Below, piece by piece: positions 1 to 12,751 of a stretch of 64,000 nucleotides of DNA (positions are counted from its first letter, which is position 1; each line of letters opens with the position of its first letter). The notes beneath the pieces are model-generated. The model worked only from the letters and a program-made list of their open reading frames with translations, was not told the origin of the DNA and did no database searches. The translations under genes and the position numbers were made by a program. The stretch comes from Borborobacter arsenicus (GTDB taxonomy: Bacteria; Pseudomonadota; Alphaproteobacteria; Rhizobiales; Rhizobiaceae): contig NZ_RKST01000011.1 in assembly GCF_003934165.1 (NCBI RefSeq), forward strand, positions 124,001-188,000. The letters are read 5' to 3'.

Positions 1-140
1 ACGACGGTGCCCTTCAGCGGCCGCGCCGTGGCCGGAAACAGCCCATAGCGCAGCCTCTTGCCGTCATGGGCGGCAAAATAGCCCGATGTGCTCCTCTCGG
101 GCGCCGGATTTTCCGGGATGTGGTAGAAATAATCCGCCAT
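1..140 (-). CDS. alpha/beta hydrolase (lysophospholipase-like), N-terminal fragment
   Basis: Only the first 46 codons are in the window; the rest lies beyond the left edge. The ATG is at 138-140. The visible peptide begins MADYFYHIPENPAPERS and continues with a segment like GYFAAHDGKRLRYGLFP, ending in LKGTVV. This matches the start of PldB-like serine hydrolases, where a short N-terminal strand (substrate-cap side) precedes the first hydrophobic strand. The nucleophile elbow and catalytic triad are not visible, so the substrate cannot be stated. The gene faces away from the heat-shock gene, and a structured, terminated transcript (240-410) lies just upstream on the same strand and could be its leader. 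Family assignment rests on general resemblance only. Confidence 0.6.
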   Translation of the reverse strand, partial: MADYFYHIPENPAPERSTSGYFAAHDGKRLRYGLFPATARPLKGTV

Positions 141-239
141 TGCCACGCTTAGACAGATGTTTTGTGCGCCGTTCAAGAGGCAATTCGAGGTACCGCGAGC
201 AAGGGTTCTACCCGAACCGGGTAATGCGGGTGTAGTGCC

Positions 240-279
240 AAAAAAACGAGACCGGAAGCAGCAGTGCTGGCTTCCGGTC
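240..279 (-). terminator. intrinsic terminator, minus strand
   Basis: A perfect ten-base inverted repeat (GACCGGAAGC at 250-259, GCTTCCGGTC at 270-279) is followed on the minus strand by TCG and then seven T residues (complement of 240-246). The plus strand has no T run after the hairpin, so it acts leftward. It ends a transcript coming from about 400, ahead of the hydrolase start at 140. Confidence 0.75.
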
Positions 280-410
280 TCTGTCGGACCGGGGGAAGGG
301 ACGTTGCACCCGGCTCGGCATTGGTGGCGAAGCCTTTTCGGCCCCGCCCGTTCAGGAGGTCGAGGCCAATCTAGCGTAGCTTTCGTGAACGCGGCCCGAA
401 GGCGCGGTTC
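240..410 (-). ncRNA. candidate structured RNA or attenuator leader ending in an intrinsic terminator
   Basis: Read on the minus strand, this stretch holds consecutive stem-loops. At 410-387 a GAAC/GTTC-closed stem carries a UUCG tetraloop. At 348-326 there is a nine-base-pair stem (with G-U pairs) around a GAAAA loop. At 313-289 there is a weaker CCGGG/CCCGG stem. A terminator hairpin with a T run follows at 279-240. No convincing reading frame covers it. It is either a free small RNA of roughly 170-190 nt or the attenuated leader of the hydrolase gene starting at 140. I compared it by eye with 6S, tmRNA, SRP and RNase P RNA and recognised none. The 5' end is not defined by any promoter I can see. 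Confidence 0.4.
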
Positions 411-447
411 ATCTGCCGTTCATGCTGGGTGTGTGGTTTTTCCCGCC

Positions 448-476
448 CTTGAAATGCCGGTTGGGGTTTCCCAAAT
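448..476 (+). promoter_or_regulatory. RpoH (sigma-32)-type heat-shock promoter of the hsp20 gene
   Basis: CTTGAAA at 448-454 matches the sigma-32 -35 consensus. CCCAAAT at 470-476 is close to the -10 consensus CCCATNT. The spacer is 15 bases. The predicted start near 483 gives a leader of about 100 nt, the usual size of a ROSE element. The position fits the downstream product, a small heat-shock protein. No start site has been mapped. Confidence 0.65.
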
Positions 477-482
477 GCTTGA

Positions 483-583
483 TGTGGCCGCCGTGAACGG
501 GGCCGCTGACCGCACCGGAATGCCATGATGGGTTTCGAAGCTGGTCACACGCAAACCATGTTGCTCAACAGGAGAACACAACC
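483..583 (+). promoter_or_regulatory. candidate ROSE-type RNA thermometer in the hsp20 5' UTR
   Basis: The Shine-Dalgarno AGGAG (570-574) lies nine bases before the ATG. It is preceded by TTGCT at 561-565 with the loop CAAC between. TTGCT can pair with AGGAG through U-G, U-A, a G-G mismatch, C-G and U-A pairs, which is the signature of the last hairpin of ROSE thermometers described upstream of rhizobial small heat-shock genes. A second stem, GGTTT (531-535) with AAACC (553-557), stacks just upstream. Expected behaviour: closed at growth temperature and opened by heat, allowing ribosome entry. This is inferred from motif and context. Confidence 0.65.
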
Positions 584-1057
584 ATGCGTCACGTTGATTT
601 TTCCCCGCTCTATCGCTCGACCGTCGGTTTCGACCGGCTTTTCACCATGCTCGACTCGCTGGCCCAGCCTGAGGGCGGCCAGACCTATCCGCCCTACAAT
701 ATCGAGCGGACGGGCGAGGATGCCTATCGCATCAGCATGGCGGTTGCCGGCTTCTCGGAAGATGAAATCGCCATTGAAGCGCACCGCAACGTGCTCAGCA
801 TCAAGGGCGAGCGCAAGGACGAGGCCAATGGCGACGGCTCCGAAGTGCTTTATCGCGGTATTGCCGCGCGTGCCTTCGAGCGACGTTTCCAACTTGCCGA
901 CCATGTCGATGTGACCGGGGCCAAGCTCAAGAACGGCCTGCTGCATATCGATCTGAAGCGCTCCATTCCCGAAGAGCTGAAACCCCGCAAGATCGCGATT
1001 TCAGCCGCTTCGGACAAGTCGGCCAAGCAGATCGAAGCCAAGGCCGACACCAAGTAA
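584..1057 (+). CDS. hsp20: small heat-shock protein, Hsp20/IbpA family
   Basis: A 157-residue ATP-independent holdase that binds unfolding proteins in the cytoplasm until DnaK/ClpB can refold them. The alpha-crystallin domain runs from about residue 35 to 135. It starts at YNIERTGEDAYRISMAVAGF and includes the conserved GERK strand and the LKNGLLHIDL segment (the A-x-x-x-n-GVL region of the family). The N-terminus (FDRLFTMLDS) resembles class A rhizobial sHSPs. After the domain come the KPRKIAI motif, equivalent to the I-x-I tail, and a short Lys/Ala-rich extension. The ATG is placed by AGGAG nine bases upstream. Regulation is predicted at two levels, an RpoH-type promoter and a ROSE thermometer. 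The gene is monocistronic and ends in a strong terminator at 1079-1104. Confidence 0.95.
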   Translation: MRHVDFSPLYRSTVGFDRLFTMLDSLAQPEGGQTYPPYNIERTGEDAYRISMAVAGFSEDEIAIEAHRNVLSIKGERKDEANGDGSEVLYRGIAARAFERRFQLADHVDVTGAKLKNGLLHIDLKRSIPEELKPRKIAISAASDKSAKQIEAKADTK

Positions 1058-1078
1058 CAATCGCTCCTCCCGAGCGAA

Positions 1079-1104
1079 AGCGGCGCCTCCGGGCGCCGCT
1101 TTTT
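1079..1104 (+). terminator. intrinsic terminator after hsp20
   Basis: AGCGGCGCC (1079-1087), loop TCCG, GGCGCCGCT (1092-1100), then a T run through 1104. A perfect nine-base-pair stem with a compact loop, 22 bases after the hsp20 stop. It also separates hsp20 from the convergent threonine aldolase gene. Confidence 0.85.
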
Positions 1105-1113
1105 ATTGGGGTC

Positions 1114-2163
1114 TCAGGCGATCAAATCGCCGAAACGGTCCACCTCTTCCTGCGTGGTCGCAAAGCTGGTGACCAGCCGGCACATGGTTTCGTCCGGACC
1201 GATCGGGCCGGCAAAACCATGCGGCGGGTTCCATGGGTAAAAGACAGCGCCTTCCCTGGTCAGCCGTTCCACCATTTCATTTTTGATGATCGGAAAAAGT
1301 TCGTTGGCCTGAGGCCGCCAGCCGAGGCGGGCATTGCCGGAGGCGTCGATCGCCTTGGCCAGCCGTATCGCCATGGCGTTGGAATGGCGGGCCGTCTCCA
1401 GCCAGTGGCCATCGGCCAGATAGGCGTCGAATTGTGCGGCGATGAAGCGCGATTTCGAAAACAGTTGCGCCGCGCGCTTGCGCAGGAAGCCGAATTCGCG
1501 CGCCTTCGAAGTGTCGAACAGGATCACGGCTTCTGCGCACCAGCAGCCATTCTTGGTGCCGCCGAAGGAGACGATGTCGATGCCGCGCTTCCAAGTCATT
1601 TCGGCGGGTGTTGCGTCCAGCGTCACCAGTGCATTGGCAAAACGTGCGCCGTCCATATGGACGGGCAGGCCGCGCTTCCTGGCGATGGCGGCGAGTGCGT
1701 CGATTTCGTCTAGGCTGTAGACGGTGCCCACCTCCGTAGCCTGTGTCAGCGACACCGCCATGGGCTGGCCCGAATGCACGAACTCAGGCTCATAGCGGGA
1801 AAGCGCTGCCTCCAGATTTTCGGCCGTCATTTTGCCTTGCGGCCCGTCAACCGGGTAGAGCCTTGCGCCGCCGGTAAGATATTCCGGCGCGCCGCATTCA
1901 TCCTCGATCATGTGGGCTTCGCGGTGGCAAAAGGCGATCCCGCCGGTCCGGTTGACCGAGGCCAATGACAGCGCATTGGCGGCGGTGCCGGTGGCGACGA
2001 AGAAGACGGAGACTTCACGCTCGAACACGTCGTTGAAACGCTGGGCAACGACCTGGTCGATCCCGCCATTGCCATAGGCGGCATCGAAACCTGTCGCATT
2101 GGCCGAGAGAGCGGCGGCGACTTTCGGATGCGCGCCGGCCCAGTTGTCGGAAGCGAAAAACAT
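1114..2163 (-). CDS. ltaE: low-specificity L-threonine aldolase
   Basis: A 349-residue PLP enzyme of fold type I that splits L-threonine/allo-threonine to glycine and acetaldehyde. The N-terminal FFASDNWAGAHP matches the FRSDT-type opening of the family. HREAHMIEDECGA and the MDGARFANA segment (PLP-ring Asp and Arg) follow. The Schiff-base lysine sits in SFGGTKNGC. Full length for the family. The ATG at 2161-2163 is the only sensible start because the conserved N-terminus begins at once. The gene stands alone, convergent with hsp20 and divergent from gltB, across a gap of about 500 bp. Confidence 0.93.
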   Translation of the reverse strand: MFFASDNWAGAHPKVAAALSANATGFDAAYGNGGIDQVVAQRFNDVFEREVSVFFVATGTAANALSLASVNRTGGIAFCHREAHMIEDECGAPEYLTGGARLYPVDGPQGKMTAENLEAALSRYEPEFVHSGQPMAVSLTQATEVGTVYSLDEIDALAAIARKRGLPVHMDGARFANALVTLDATPAEMTWKRGIDIVSFGGTKNGCWCAEAVILFDTSKAREFGFLRKRAAQLFSKSRFIAAQFDAYLADGHWLETARHSNAMAIRLAKAIDASGNARLGWRPQANELFPIIKNEMVERLTREGAVFYPWNPPHGFAGPIGPDETMCRLVTSFATTQEEVDRFGDLIA

Positions 2164-2388
2164 GTGAGCGTCCCATTGGTCTATGTCGAACCCACTGACA
2201 TAGACCGGCTTTGCCCGGCCACATCAAGGCCCACAGGTGGGATTTCCGCATGACAGGTGGATTTTGCTGCGCCAAATCAGCGGGATAGAAAGTTGCTCAG
2301 CTGATCGTGACTGAGAAAGTTTGTTACGAGTTTCACGTCGTTTTTTTGCGAAACGGTCTTGTGCAGCCAAAAAAATTCTGCGATAAGA

Positions 2389-2417
2389 AAATTAGGACAG
2401 CAGTGCTGTCTTATTTT
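2389..2417. promoter_or_regulatory. AT-flanked palindrome in the 497-bp gltB upstream gap
   Basis: The gap 2164-2660 between ltaE and gltB holds no credible gene. Its main feature is an inverted repeat, GACAGCA (2396-2402), one base, TGCTGTC (2404-2410), with AT-rich flanks that extend imperfect symmetry on both sides. It could be a regulator operator for gltBD or ltaE. Because TTATTTTAT follows, it could also be a weak terminator. The AT-rich stretch at about 2335-2420 is the likeliest promoter zone of the gap. Nothing identifies the binding protein. Confidence 0.35.
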
Positions 2418-2660
2418 ATCTGCGCAATGCATGGCGGATTTGGCGTATGATCGCCTTTGGTCCTGCCGTAGCCGTTGCCCGCGTCGCGAAAGGCTGCGAG
2501 GCATTTTGCCCGCTCGACGCCGGGAGGCGGCATATAGCCGGGGCTGCATGCCTTGTGCGGAAACAGAGCTTAGACGTGCCGACGACTGGACGGGTTTGCT
2601 GCAAGGCTGACAACGAACGACCACCCGCCTGCACCGGTTGGAAAACGGAAGGAAGGGACG

Positions 2661-7391
<4,731 letters not shown>

Positions 7392-7484
7392 TGACGCGCG
7401 AGCGGTCATTCCTGCGGGGCGTGCCACCGGGGCTGAAACCGGGGGCGCGGCCGCGCTGACTTTGAGAAGCCGAGCATGGCTTCC

Positions 7485-7534
7485 AGAGCATCGGACGAAA
7501 AGTGGGTGCCGGTTTTCGGACCACTCCGATGCTC
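7485..7534 (+). repeat. family A palindromic repeat, copy 1 (between gltB and gltD)
   Basis: Perfect ten-base arms GAGCATCGGA (7486-7495) and TCCGATGCTC (7525-7534) enclose a core with GAAAAGTGGGTGCCGGTTTT. The same arm-and-core design recurs at 12703, 15587 and 57939, and in reduced form at 23808 and 49993. It would be transcribed as part of a gltB-gltD message and could form a stable hairpin that alters the ratio of the subunits. Confidence 0.85.
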
Positions 7535-7641
7535 GAACAAAGTGCCGGAGGCCAAGCGCCTCGGCGTCCGATCCGACCCGCAGGAACGACCCCGGCGCCG
7601 ATTGTGCGTAAAGGGGCGAGCGCAAGACCGAGAGACCATTG

Positions 7642-9096
7642 ATGGGCAAGGTTACAGGCTTTCTTGAAATCGACAGGCAGGTGCACAAGTACCAGCCGGC
7701 ATCCGACCGCATCCGGCATTTCCGTGAATTCACGCTGCCGATGTCGGACAATGAAGTGGAAAAGCAGGCGGCGCGCTGTATGGATTGCGGCGTGCCTTAT
7801 TGTCATGGCCCAACGGGTTGCCCGGTCCACAACCAGATCCCCGACTGGAACGACCTCGTCTATAATGGCGACTGGGAAAACGCGATCCGCAACCTGCATT
7901 CGACCAATAATTTCCCGGAATGGACGGGCCGCGTCTGCCCCGCGCCTTGTGAGGAAGCCTGCACGCTGAACCTTGAGGACATTCCAGTCGCCATCAAGAC
8001 CATTGAGCAGGCGCTGGCCGACAAGGCTTATGAGCTTGGTTTCGTCCGCCCCTATCCGGCTGAACAGAAGACCGGCAAGCGTGTCGCCATCATCGGCTCG
8101 GGCCCGGCCGGCATGGCGGCCGCCCAGCAGCTTGGCCGCGTCGGCCATGACGTCCATGTCTATGAACGCGAAAGCCGGCCCGGTGGGCTGATGCGCTTCG
8201 GCATTCCCGACTTCAAGATGGACAAGCAATATATCGACCGCCGCGTCGAGCAGATGCAGGGCGAGGGGGTGACGTTCCACTGCAATGTCAATGTCGGCGT
8301 CGACAAGAAAGTGGCCGAACTGCTCGCCGCGCATGATGCCGTGCTCTATTGCGGTGGCTCCGAAGCGCCCCGCCCGGCCAATATTCCGGGTGACGATCTG
8401 CAGGGTGTCCACGACGCCATGCCCTATCTGGTGCAGCAGAACAAGCGCTTGGCGGGCGAGGATATTGCCTCCGTGGCGTGGCCGTCCGAACCGATCATTG
8501 CCAATGGCCAGCATGTGGTGGTGGTCGGCGGCGGCGACACGGCTTCCGACTGCGTCGGCACCGCCTTCCGGCAGGGCGCGGTCAGGGTGACGCAGCTCGA
8601 CATCCGCCCGCAGCCGCCCGAAAAGGAAGACAAGCTTTCGGTGTGGCCCTATTGGGCGACCAAGATGCGCACCTCTTCCAGCCAGGCCGAAGGGGCGGAG
8701 CGCGAGTTCCAGGTGGCGACGCTGGAATTCATCGGCGAGGAGGGGCAACTGACCGGCGTCAAATGCTGCGAGGTCGATGAAAAGCGCAAGCCGATCGCCG
8801 GCACCGAATTCGTCATCCGCGCCGACCTGGCCTTCATCGCCATCGGCTTTGCCGGCCCGATTGCCGGCGGTGTCGTCAAGGAACTGGAAGGGCAGTTGAC
8901 GGTTGCGCTGGATAACCGGCGCTCGACCAATGTGCAGGCGAATGAGCGCGACTACCGGACCAGCATCGATCGGCTCTATGCTGCCGGTGATGTGCGCCGC
9001 GGCCAGTCGCTCGTGGTCTGGGCGATCCGCGAAGGCCGCCAGGCGGCACGCGCCATTGACGAGGCGCTGATGGGCGCAACCGTATTGCCGCGATAA
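7642..9096 (+). CDS. gltD: glutamate synthase (NADPH) small subunit
   Basis: A 484-residue beta subunit that oxidises NADPH and passes electrons through FAD and two 4Fe-4S clusters to GltB. Cluster ligands are visible near the N-terminus: [10 protein letters not shown], then TGCPVHN, then [11 protein letters not shown]. The FAD Rossmann motif is at about residue 153 ([13 protein letters not shown]) and the NADPH motif at about 290 ([13 protein letters not shown]). The C-terminal FAD motif is [18 protein letters not shown]. The true start is the ATG at 7642, since the TTG immediately before it adds only one residue. Same strand as gltB. Confidence 0.98.
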   Translation: MGKVTGFLEIDRQVHKYQPASDRIRHFREFTLPMSDNEVEKQAARCMDCGVPYCHGPTGCPVHNQIPDWNDLVYNGDWENAIRNLHSTNNFPEWTGRVCPAPCEEACTLNLEDIPVAIKTIEQALADKAYELGFVRPYPAEQKTGKRVAIIGSGPAGMAAAQQLGRVGHDVHVYERESRPGGLMRFGIPDFKMDKQYIDRRVEQMQGEGVTFHCNVNVGVDKKVAELLAAHDAVLYCGGSEAPRPANIPGDDLQGVHDAMPYLVQQNKRLAGEDIASVAWPSEPIIANGQHVVVVGGGDTASDCVGTAFRQGAVRVTQLDIRPQPPEKEDKLSVWPYWATKMRTSSSQAEGAEREFQVATLEFIGEEGQLTGVKCCEVDEKRKPIAGTEFVIRADLAFIAIGFAGPIAGGVVKELEGQLTVALDNRRSTNVQANERDYRTSIDRLYAAGDVRRGQSLVVWAIREGRQAARAIDEALMGATVLPR

Positions 9097-9120
9097 GACT
9101 CGCGGGCGCTACGACGGCAA

Positions 9121-10341
9121 TCAGCGCCTGATTACGGTGGTGGTTTCGGTGGGTGCGGCCGCGACCGGAGGTATCCGGCGCGGCCAGGTAAAATCATCGG
9201 CGCGTCCCGGCAGGGCCTCGGGCGTAGTCTTGCTCACAGCATGCTTCTTGTCCGGCAAGCCGGCCGGTGCGGCTCCCGGAGCGCCGAGCAATTCGGTGCC
9301 GCCGTCCAGTTCCGGGTCGCTCAGCGAAATCGGCACGGTGCGATCGACCGGGGTTGCTGGCGCATCCGGCGCAAGGACCGGCAGGGCAGGCGCGGACGCG
9401 GCTGCACCCGCCGTCGCGGCCTCGCCAAGTATCTTGTTCAGCGGTTTTTCGGCATAGAAGGCGAGTTTGCGCTTGCCGGCCTTGGTGAGGTTGATGCCGT
9501 CATTCGAGCGCAGGCGAACGGGCTGGCCGTTTATGTCCGGGCCGCTGATGACGAAGGCGCCGTTCTCGTCGACGAAACCATCCCAGATGTCCACGAATTC
9601 AGCACCGACCTTTTCGCTGGCGTTGCGATAGATGTCGTTGAAAGCGAGCATGTCCGACGTCATCTTCGATGATTTGAATGCCGGAACCCCGACCCAGATG
9701 AAAGGCACCTTATGCGTCGAAACGACCTTGGCGAAAGCCTCGGTGCGGCGCTCATATTCCTTGATCCAGTTCTCCGAGCGCGGGGCTTCACGGGTTTTGC
9801 CCACGCGCATCTGCTGGCGGTCGTTCGACCCCAGCATGACCACGATGGCCGCCGGCTTCTCGGCCTCGATCAACGGGCCGATCTCCTTGGGCCAGTCGAA
9901 GAAGTCGTCGCGGACGAAACCGGACGAACCATTTGAACGGTCGGCGATCCGGACACGCGGATTTTCCGCATAGACATTCTCCAGCCCCTCGGCCAAGCCG
10001 CCGCTGAGAAAATCGCCGACGACAAGCACGGTCCGCGCATCGGCAAGCTTCTCGACCTCCGGTGTCTCCACCACGACCGGCTGACGCGGCTCGCTGGGGC
10101 GCGTTGTCGCCCTGCGGGTCTTGGTGCGCGCTTTCGGCCGTGCAGGCACGTCCACTTGCGGCTCGATCCGTCGTTCCCGGCGCGGCGCAAACAGGTCACG
10201 CAATGACCAGGCTCGGCCAATCAGTTCCTGGGCGGAGGCAGGCGACGGCGCCGCGATGGAAAAACCGGTAACCAGGAGCGCCGTTACCAGGAGCAGCGCC
10301 GGTATCCGAACCAGCAGGTTCCGTCGCTGTTTTCCTGACAA
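9121..10341 (-). CDS. DUF459 SGNH-type hydrolase, secreted
   Basis: A 406-residue protein with a signal peptide (hydrophobic stretch [17 protein letters not shown], likely cleavage after ASA-Q). A basic linker follows, then an SGNH/DUF459 domain at about 105-300. Block I is seen as [14 protein letters not shown], where the nucleophile Ser sits in GDFxS rather than GDSx. The Asn block is [12 protein letters not shown]. The late Asp region is [14 protein letters not shown]. The last 100 residues are Pro/Ala-rich. The start is TTG (10339-10341), supported by GGAG eight bases upstream. It begins 13 bases after the MltB gene, so the two are likely one operon. A role in cell-envelope polysaccharide or peptidoglycan deacylation is inference. 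Confidence 0.85.
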   Translation of the reverse strand: MSGKQRRNLLVRIPALLLVTALLVTGFSIAAPSPASAQELIGRAWSLRDLFAPRRERRIEPQVDVPARPKARTKTRRATTRPSEPRQPVVVETPEVEKLADARTVLVVGDFLSGGLAEGLENVYAENPRVRIADRSNGSSGFVRDDFFDWPKEIGPLIEAEKPAAIVVMLGSNDRQQMRVGKTREAPRSENWIKEYERRTEAFAKVVSTHKVPFIWVGVPAFKSSKMTSDMLAFNDIYRNASEKVGAEFVDIWDGFVDENGAFVISGPDINGQPVRLRSNDGINLTKAGKRKLAFYAEKPLNKILGEAATAGAAASAPALPVLAPDAPATPVDRTVPISLSDPELDGGTELLGAPGAAPAGLPDKKHAVSKTTPEALPGRADDFTWPRRIPPVAAAPTETTTVIRR

Positions 10342-10354
10342 TGTGCACTCCGGA

Positions 10355-11581
10355 CTATCTGTTCCTGAGGGTGGAAAGCACTTCCATGCTTGGATGGCCG
10401 TCCTGCGTCAAGCCGGCTTTGGCCTGGAACGCCCGGATCGCGGCTCTCGATCCTTCGCCGATCTTGCCATCGAGCTTGCCGTCATAATAGCCATAGGCCG
10501 AAAGCCGCTGCTGCAACTCCTGCTTTTCTTCGAAGCTCAGCTTGGTGAAAGGCCGGTTCCAGTCCTGCACCAGCCCGCCGTAGCCGGCGATCTCATCGGC
10601 GAGCAGGCCGACTGCCAGCGCGTATTTATCGGCATTGTTGTAGCGCTTGATGACGAAGAAGTTGCGGGTCATCAGGAATGCAGGCCCGCTGCGCCCGTCG
10701 AGCGCCTTCAACTCGGCCTTGTCGGAAGGATGGCTGAACGGTTTGCCGCGTGCGCGGGTAACGCCGATCTGCTCCCATTTGCCCAGCGACATCGAGCCGC
10801 CCGGGAATTTGCGCCCTTGCGGCAGCGTCACTTCGTAGCCCCAGGTCTTGCCGGTCTGCCAGCCATTCTTGTGAAGGAGATTGGCGGCGGTGGCGAGCGC
10901 ATCGGGGATTGAGTTCCAGATGTCGCGCCGTCCATTCCCGTCAATGTCCACGGCATAGGCCTGATAGCTGGTGGGAATGAACTGCGTGTGGCCCATGGCG
11001 CCGGCCCAGGAGCCGGTCAGGTGGCTTTCGTCGATGTCGCCGCGCTGCAGGATCTTCAGCGCCGCAATCAGCTGGGTGCGGGCGAATTTGGCGCGCCGCT
11101 GGTCGGCATAGGCGAGCGTCGCCAGCGAGCGCACGACATTGCGCATGACCTTGTCGTTCTTCAGGATCTCGCCGTAATTGGATTCCATTGACCAGATTGC
11201 CAGCAGAATATGACGATCCACGCCGTATCTGGCCTCGATGCGGTCGAGCCAGGGCTTCCATTTGCGCGCCATGGCGCGGCCGGTGGCGACTGATTGCTCA
11301 TGCACGCGGTTGTCGAAATAGTCCCATACCGGGGCGGTGAATTCAGGCTGGTAGCGCGCCTTTTCCAGAACCTCGGGGTCAATGTCGCGAACATTGCGGA
11401 AAGCGCGATCGAAGGTCGTGCCGGAAATGCCGCTTTGCGCCGCTGTTGACCGGAATTGTGCCACCCAGTTCTTGAAGCCCGCATCGGCCATCGCTGGAGC
11501 GGCTGTCAGCATGACAGACAGCGACAGGCCAGCCGCGGCCAGGGTGCCGGCAAAAAACGTTGCGGACTTGCGAGCGGGCAT
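10355..11581 (-). CDS. mltB: lytic murein transglycosylase, MltB family
   Basis: A 408-residue periplasmic enzyme that cleaves MurNAc-GlcNAc bonds with formation of 1,6-anhydroMurNAc. The signal peptide ends at AMA-DAGF. The SLT_2 domain spans about 35-320, with the catalytic Glu in AIWSMESNYGEI and GSWAGAMGHTQFIPTSYQ downstream. A C-terminal peptidoglycan-binding domain (YGYYDGKLDGKIGEGSRAAI) fills the last 65 residues. I chose the ATG at 11579-11581 because GGAGG lies just upstream and the signal peptide starts there, not the in-frame codon 57 bases earlier. First gene of a two-gene operon with the DUF459 hydrolase. Confidence 0.95.
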   Translation of the reverse strand: MPARKSATFFAGTLAAAGLSLSVMLTAAPAMADAGFKNWVAQFRSTAAQSGISGTTFDRAFRNVRDIDPEVLEKARYQPEFTAPVWDYFDNRVHEQSVATGRAMARKWKPWLDRIEARYGVDRHILLAIWSMESNYGEILKNDKVMRNVVRSLATLAYADQRRAKFARTQLIAALKILQRGDIDESHLTGSWAGAMGHTQFIPTSYQAYAVDIDGNGRRDIWNSIPDALATAANLLHKNGWQTGKTWGYEVTLPQGRKFPGGSMSLGKWEQIGVTRARGKPFSHPSDKAELKALDGRSGPAFLMTRNFFVIKRYNNADKYALAVGLLADEIAGYGGLVQDWNRPFTKLSFEEKQELQQRLSAYGYYDGKLDGKIGEGSRAAIRAFQAKAGLTQDGHPSMEVLSTLRNR

Positions 11582-11788
11582 GCTTTCCTCCTGATAGATT
11601 TGCGGAAGACACGATTCATCGCCTAACCGGGTTATCAATCAGTTTACCATAGGAAGAATCCGGCGCAAAAAGCTGCCTGCACGTCGATTGCTCATCGGGA
11701 AATCCGGTTGCGATTCAATATTCTTCAATCTTGGCGTGAAAATGGTCCGGTTCGCTTGAAGAAGTAACGACATCAGGGTGGCGGCAAA

Positions 11789-12694
11789 ATGAAAAAAGTT
11801 CGCAAGGCGGTGTTTCCAGTGGCCGGTCTGGGCACGCGGTTTCTCCCTGCGACGAAGTCGATCCCCAAGGAAATGCTGACCGTGGTCGACAAGCCGGTCA
11901 TCCAATATGTGGTCGACGAGGCTCGCGAAGCCGGCATCGAGCATTTCATCTTCGTCACCGGCCGTAACAAGGGCGTCATCGAAGATCATTTCGACATCCA
12001 GTTCGAGCTTTACGATACGTTGGCGCAACGCGGCAAGGATGACCAGCTAGCCCGGTTGCAGCGCCTCCAGCCTTCACCGGGCCAGACCAGCTTCACCCGA
12101 CAGCAGGTGCCGCTGGGGCTCGGCCATGCGGTGTGGTGCGCGCGCGATCTCGTCGGCGACGAGCCTTTCGCGCTCTTGTTGCCCGACATGATCATGCAGA
12201 CCGACAAAAGCTGCCTGAAAGCCATGGTCGAACTTCATGAAAAGACGGGCGGCAATGTCGTTGCGGTGCAGGAATGCGACCCGGCAGAGGCCCATAAATA
12301 CGGGATTATCGGCCGCGGCAAGGATGCCCATTCCGGTTTCGAGATCACTGCCATGGTGGAAAAGCCGAAGCCCGGCACCGCGCCCTCCAATCTCTACATC
12401 AATGGCCGCTACATATTGCAGCCGGAGATTTTCGACATTCTCGAAGGGCAGGAACGGGGGGCCGGCAATGAAATCCAGCTTACCGACGCCATGCTGAAGC
12501 TTGGAAAGATCCAAGCTTTCCATGGCTACCACTATCAGGGCCGGACCTTCGATTGCGGCACGCCGGAAGGCTTCATCGAGGCCAATGTGGCCTTTGCGCT
12601 GTGGCGGCCGGAACTGCATGAGAATGTCGCCGGTATGCTGGAAAAGATGCTGGAGGAGTTGAAGCCGATCGAGCGGCGCAAGACGCCGCGCTGA
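11789..12694 (+). CDS. galU: UTP--glucose-1-phosphate uridylyltransferase
   Basis: A 301-residue cytoplasmic enzyme making UDP-glucose for exopolysaccharide, glucans and LPS core. The nucleotide-binding signature is complete at the N-terminus, [20 protein letters not shown], with the lysine that contacts phosphate. [11 protein letters not shown] and LLPDMI (metal/sugar-phosphate region) and the VEKP motif follow. Length matches the family. ATG at 11789 with a GGGTGG ribosome site. The next features are a family A repeat and a convergent outer-membrane protein gene, so galU is probably monocistronic. Confidence 0.97.
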   Translation: MKKVRKAVFPVAGLGTRFLPATKSIPKEMLTVVDKPVIQYVVDEAREAGIEHFIFVTGRNKGVIEDHFDIQFELYDTLAQRGKDDQLARLQRLQPSPGQTSFTRQQVPLGLGHAVWCARDLVGDEPFALLLPDMIMQTDKSCLKAMVELHEKTGGNVVAVQECDPAEAHKYGIIGRGKDAHSGFEITAMVEKPKPGTAPSNLYINGRYILQPEIFDILEGQERGAGNEIQLTDAMLKLGKIQAFHGYHYQGRTFDCGTPEGFIEANVAFALWRPELHENVAGMLEKMLEELKPIERRKTPR

Positions 12695-12702
12695 TTTGAC
12701 GG

Positions 12703-12751
12703 GAGCATCGGGTTCATTCGAAAACCGGATGCCGATTTCGGCCCGATGCTC
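12703..12751 (-). repeat. family A palindromic repeat, copy 2 (reverse orientation)
   Basis: Arms GAGCATCGGG (12703-12712) and CCCGATGCTC (12742-12751) are perfect inverted repeats. The core, read on the minus strand, contains CATCCGGTTTTCGAA, matching the core of the other copies. It fills the convergent galU/OMP gap, and its right arm overlaps the TAG stop of the OMP gene by one base. Confidence 0.8.

Noticed and set aside
240-410. 6S, SRP, tmRNA or RNase P RNA on the minus strand
   Set aside because: None of their conserved cores (for example the SRP GGAAG domain, tmRNA tag frame or RNase P GAGGAAAGUCC) could be found; it was left as an unassigned structured RNA.
157-528. A 123-codon plus-strand open frame upstream of hsp20
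   Set aside because: Composition is not protein-like, it has no ribosome site, and it covers the heat-shock promoter and the structured minus-strand RNA.
377-545. Short minus-strand frame with a His/Asn/Gly-rich peptide (NPNRHFKGGKN) upstream of the structured RNA
   Set aside because: Codon use is plausible but there is no ATG, GTG or TTG start with a ribosome site, and it is antisense to the heat-shock promoter.
10121-10912. 263-codon plus-strand frame opposite the DUF459 and mltB genes
   Set aside because: It spans two convincing minus-strand genes and has no conserved motif.
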